Assembly: GCA_017503015.1 (NCBI GenBank)
Contig: JAFVTX010000060.1
Span: 1 to 34,542 of the forward strand
DNA from: Fibrobacter sp.
GTDB taxonomy: Bacteria; Fibrobacterota; Fibrobacteria; Fibrobacterales; Fibrobacteraceae
Direction of reading: 5' to 3'
Length of the DNA stretch: 34,542 bases
Below the pieces are notes generated by a model, which did not search any database, was not told the DNA's origin, and saw only the letters and a list, made by a program, of their open reading frames with translations. The stretch's first letter is position 1. Each line of letters begins with the position of its first letter. Both the position numbers and the translations under genes were made by a program. Shown piece by piece: positions 32,322 to 34,542 of the stretch.

Positions 32322-32341
32322 CTTATTTACATTAAGCAAAT

Positions 32342-32448
32342 AGGGCGGGCTCCGCCCTCCCTAAAACCCTCCCGGCGCTCAATAACCCACCACCTTCTAA
32401 ACAAGGACCTCGGGTCGGCGGGTTATTTTCGCGGCCACCTTCGGTGGC
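32342..32448 (-). ncRNA. Candidate structured RNA with three-way junction and G-quadruplex motif
   Basis: On the minus strand a GCCACC/GGTGGC hairpin (32434-32448) precedes an 11-bp helix (32417-32427 with 32381-32391, one G.U) that encloses two small hairpins, GACC/GGTC (32406-32416) and CTT/AAG. The wobble is an A.C mismatch on the other strand, favouring minus-strand RNA. Next come GGG-A-GGG-TTTTA-GGG-A-GGG (32373-32355), a G-quadruplex motif, and a 7-bp AGGGCGG/CCGCCCT hairpin (32342-32358). No protein gene fits here. No known RNA family is recognised. Confidence 0.4.
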
Positions 32449-32467
32449 TATGCGATAAGGGAGATGG

Positions 32468-32478
32468 CTCCAGGTTCT
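32468..32478 (-). repeat. Sequence complementary to the tRNA T-arm, copy A
   Basis: On the minus strand GAACCTGGAGC is the exact complement of GCTCCAGGTTC in the tRNA fragment at 32549-32559. A second copy with an 8-bp match (CCAGGTTC, 32667-32674, against GAACCTGG at 32751-32758) lies downstream of the intact tRNA. Both are followed on the plus strand by TCRYCC. They enclose the two terminator hairpins. Confidence 0.55.
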
Positions 32479-32494
32479 CATCCCTACTCAGAAT

Positions 32495-32530
32495 AAAAAA
32501 GACCCCTCTCTTGCCGAGAGGGGCCTTTTT
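32495..32530 (-). terminator. Terminator downstream of the tRNA fragment
   Basis: CCCCTCTC pairs with GAGAGGGG (32503-32510 and 32516-32523) around a 5-nt loop, with T6 after it on the minus strand and T5 after it on the plus strand. Confidence 0.8.
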
Positions 32531-32531
32531 A

Positions 32532-32561
32532 TGCGGGTGCCAGGACTCGAACCTGGAGCAG
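32532..32561 (-). pseudogene. tRNA-Arg 3' fragment (T-arm and 3' acceptor strand)
   Basis: On the minus strand the CTCCAGGTTC T-arm, its closing strand and CACCCGCA match the intact tRNA-Arg at 32734-32807 base for base, from the variable-loop end to the discriminator and on into TAAA. The upstream part (about 32562-32605) does not form D or anticodon arms. It may be an attachment-site duplicate from a lost integrative element, or a decayed tandem copy. Confidence 0.65.
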
Positions 32562-32571
32562 GGTAACGACC

Positions 32572-32647
32572 GGACTAGCCTAGATTCTCGTATAAAAAAA
32601 CGGGCGGGCTAGTCCTCTCGCAACCGCCCCAGTTCAATAACTGGGGC
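32572..32647 (-). promoter_or_regulatory. Overlapping attenuator-like hairpins
   Basis: On the minus strand a perfect 9-bp hairpin (GCCCCAGTT/AACTGGGGC, 32647-32626) shares its second strand with a terminator stem, GGGCGG/CCGCCC followed by T7 (down to about 32594). That stem in turn competes with a 9-bp helix GGACTAGCC/GGCTAGTCC (32615-32607 and 32580-32572). The three helices cannot all form, which is the logic of an attenuator. No coding gene follows directly, only the tRNA fragment. Confidence 0.45.
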
Positions 32648-32691
32648 TTTGTTGCTCACAAAGGACCCAGGTTCTCGCCCTATCGTCGGTA

Positions 32692-32730
32692 TAAAAGAAG
32701 AATCCCCCTCTTTACGAGGGGGACTCTTCT
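32692..32730 (-). terminator. Terminator of tRNA-Arg
   Basis: On the minus strand AGAAGAGTCCCCCTC pairs with GAGGGGGATTCTTCT over 15 bp (one G.U) around a 5-nt loop, followed by TTTTAT. It begins a few bases after the tRNA. Confidence 0.8.
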
Positions 32731-32733
32731 TTA

Positions 32734-32807
<74 letters not shown>

Positions 32808-32819
32808 ATCGGTGCCCCA

Positions 32820-32847
32820 AATATAGCATTATCGGCCTACATGTCAA
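32820..32847 (-). promoter_or_regulatory. Promoter of tRNA-Arg
   Basis: On the minus strand TTGACA (32847-32842), 16 nt and TATATT (32825-32820) lie 12 nt before the tRNA 5' end. This is close to consensus and identical in layout to the rpsF promoter. Confidence 0.8.
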
Positions 32848-32921
32848 GGGATTTTCTTTAAATTTCTTGAAAGAATTACTAAATTTGGGCAAAAGAATCA
32901 AGTTCCGCGCAGAAACATAAA

Positions 32922-34542
32922 ATGGTCAAGAACATTATTTTCAAGATACTGAACGCTCTCAAGTCCGCCTTCCTGAAAAAGAAAGTCATCCTGTGGCTGC
33001 TCATTTTGTTTCTGCCGGTCCTGCTTGTGGCGGCTACCGTCGTGGTCACCTACAACCACTTCTTGCCGGAACTACCTTCCCGCTCCCAGCTGGAACAGAT
33101 CAACCCCAAACTGGTCACCAATATCTACGACATGAACGGGAAAATCGCCCACGAATACTACGTGGAGCGTCGAGAATGGGTCAGCTTCGACTCCATCCCC
33201 GAAAACGCCATCCGTGCGGTGATGGCCACCGAAGACCGTGAATTCTACAACCACTGGGGCATGAACGTTTGGGCCATTCCCTCGGCCATCATGGAAAGCG
33301 TCTCCAGCGGCAAGAAACTCCGCGGAGCCTCCACCCTCACTCAGCAGCTCACCAAGCTATTGTTCCTTACTCCGGAGCGTTCCATTTCCCGTAAGATCAA
33401 GGAGGCCATGACGGCCATCCGTATCGAGCAGACCTACACCAAACAAGAGATTCTCGAATTCTACATGAACGAGGTTTACCTGTCCGCCGGTAACTACGGT
33501 TTCCAGGCCGCAGGCAAGTACTATTTCGGACGCCCGCTGGATAGCCTTACCATTCCGGAGTTGGCCGTGCTGGCAGGCATGCTCCAGCGCCCCGAGGCCT
33601 ACCGCCCCGACAGGCACCCCAAAGCATCTCTGGAACGCCGCAATACCGTGCTGTTTGCCATGATGGATGCGGGCTACATCAGCAAGGAAGATTACCGCAA
33701 GTATGTGGACACCCCCATCACCTTGGCCGAAAAAGAAGAAGAGAAAGGTGCGGGCCTCTACTTCTACGAAGAAATCCGCAAGTACATGGAAAAGAAGTAC
33801 GGCGAAAATTCCCTCTATGCCGACGGTGTTTCCATCTATAGCACCATCGACCCCGATATCCAGGCCTACGCCGACAGCGTGGCACAGGTCCAGGTAGAAA
33901 AAGTCCGCCGACGCATCAAGTACCGCGCCACACGCCGCCTGTTCCTCGCAAACAAGTACGACATGCCCGAAGACAGCGTTGTCGCCCATTTCGACAGCAT
34001 CTATACCCTGTTCAAAAAGGACTATCTGGCCAACGACACCAACCCGGATCCCAAGAAAAGACGTTTCCCCGACAGTATCCAGTATCACCACGCCGAAGTG
34101 GCCGCCATCTTGATCGAAAACGAGACCGGAGCCATCCGCGCCATGGTGGGCGGAAGCGACTGGAACAGCTCCCGCTGGAATCGCGCGGTGCAGTCCCTGC
34201 GCCAGCCGGGCTCCAGCTTCAAGCCTATCGTCTATGCTACCGCCATGGACAACGGGGCTTCCCCCTGCGACTCCGTGAACGACCAGCCCGTCACCATCCC
34301 CGACCCCGACGACAAGGACAAGAACAAGGTCTGGCGTCCGGCAAACTTCGGTCACGACTTTGAAGGAATGATGACGCTCCGCAAGGCCCTCTACAAGTCC
34401 AAGAACCTGCCCGCTATTCTTACCGGCATGAAATACGGGCTCAGCAACGTGGTGAATTACGCCCGCAAGTTCGGCATCGTAAGGGCTCCGCTCCTTGCAG
34501 TCCCGAGCCTTGCCCTGGGTTCCGTGGGCGCCACCCTGATGG
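32922..34542 (+). CDS. Class A penicillin-binding protein (PBP1A-like), 3' end outside the window
   Basis: The first 540 residues are present. A membrane anchor spans residues about 22-45 (VILWLLILFLPVLLVAATVVV). The glycosyltransferase (GT51) domain has ATEDREFYNHWGMN with catalytic Glu104, RGASTLTQQLTK, RIEQTYTKQEILEFYMNEVYL and GNYGFQAAGKYYFG. The transpeptidase domain starts around residue 390 and has the active serine in PGSSFKP (SxxK, Ser431). The window ends before the SxN and KTG motifs. It polymerises and crosslinks peptidoglycan in the periplasm. ATG 32922 has no strong ribosome binding site. It diverges from tRNA-Arg. Confidence 0.94.
   Translation, partial: MVKNIIFKILNALKSAFLKKKVILWLLILFLPVLLVAATVVVTYNHFLPELPSRSQLEQINPKLVTNIYDMNGKIAHEYYVERREWVSFDSIPENAIRAVMATEDREFYNHWGMNVWAIPSAIMESVSSGKKLRGASTLTQQLTKLLFLTPERSISRKIKEAMTAIRIEQTYTKQEILEFYMNEVYLSAGNYGFQAAGKYYFGRPLDSLTIPELAVLAGMLQRPEAYRPDRHPKASLERRNTVLFAMMDAGYISKEDYRKYVDTPITLAEKEEEKGAGLYFYEEIRKYMEKKYGENSLYADGVSIYSTIDPDIQAYADSVAQVQVEKVRRRIKYRATRRLFLANKYDMPEDSVVAHFDSIYTLFKKDYLANDTNPDPKKRRFPDSIQYHHAEVAAILIENETGAIRAMVGGSDWNSSRWNRAVQSLRQPGSSFKPIVYATAMDNGASPCDSVNDQPVTIPDPDDKDKNKVWRPANFGHDFEGMMTLRKALYKSKNLPAILTGMKYGLSNVVNYARKFGIVRAPLLAVPSLALGSVGATLM

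Noticed and set aside
32532-32627. A second functional tRNA with a long variable arm
   Set aside because: GCGGTTG can pair with the acceptor strand with one mismatch, but the inner sequence contains a T7 terminator and forms no D or anticodon arm.
32340-32700. RNase P RNA or tmRNA in the structured block
   Set aside because: Neither the GAGGAAAGTC element of RNase P RNA nor a tmRNA 5' end with an ALAA-type tag frame is visible.

Overview
The window looks like a chromosomal segment from a member of Fibrobacterota, most likely the genus Fibrobacter. I infer this from a Gram-negative gene set (KDO activation, RND efflux, outer-membrane-type proteins) of moderately high GC, secreted proteins with long mixed-codon serine runs, a lipoprotein beginning CGDDSSS after its lipobox, and a LexA-like site at the uvrD-type helicase resembling the motif I recall for Fibrobacter LexA. 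No database was consulted, so the genus is an inference. I see no phage, CRISPR array, transposase or integrase.

Layout. 159-4019 (+): a 44-residue membrane peptide, a DUF2334 deacetylase-like protein, an AMP-forming acyl-CoA synthetase and an OxlT-like MFS transporter. 4067-11730 (-): hemL, a small lipoprotein, hemB, a radical SAM protein, a thioredoxin-reductase-like flavoprotein, a PfkB kinase, a rhomboid protease, coaD and rsmD. 11731-15219 (-): a PilN-like and PilM-like pair, a ComEA-type helix-hairpin-helix protein, kdsB and gatC. 15425-20285: a UvrD/PcrA helicase (-), mazG (-), dprA (+) and a FtsB/DivIC-like protein (+). 20289-26655 (-): an RND pump with its adaptor, then two paralogous membrane proteins, one with a serine-rich linker. 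26803-27891 (-): rpsF-rpsR-rplI. 28005-29446: a beta-barrel-like protein (-) divergent from a thioredoxin-fold protein (+). 29621-32246 (-): groES-groEL and an XRE regulator. 32340-32850: a densely structured non-coding block with tRNA-Arg(ACG). 32922 to the end (+): a class A penicillin-binding protein, cut by the window edge.

Most genes are housekeeping: haem and CoA synthesis, translation, repair, envelope assembly and chaperones. PilM/PilN-like proteins, a ComEA-type protein and DprA lie within about 8 kb of each other, which suggests pilus or DNA-uptake functions nearby.

The strongest unexplained signal is non-coding. About ten intergenic spacers are built from degenerate tandem heptamers (units such as TATGAGT, TACTAGT, TCGGAGT, CCTAACC), often filling the spacer and sometimes supplying the stop codon of the flanking gene. 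The second is the tRNA-Arg locus, where a 3' tRNA fragment, a terminator and a sequence complementary to the T-arm recur about 200 bp apart beside overlapping attenuator-like hairpins, a three-way-junction fold and a G-quadruplex motif. A third is a 73-nt hairpin RNA candidate at 18044-18116.
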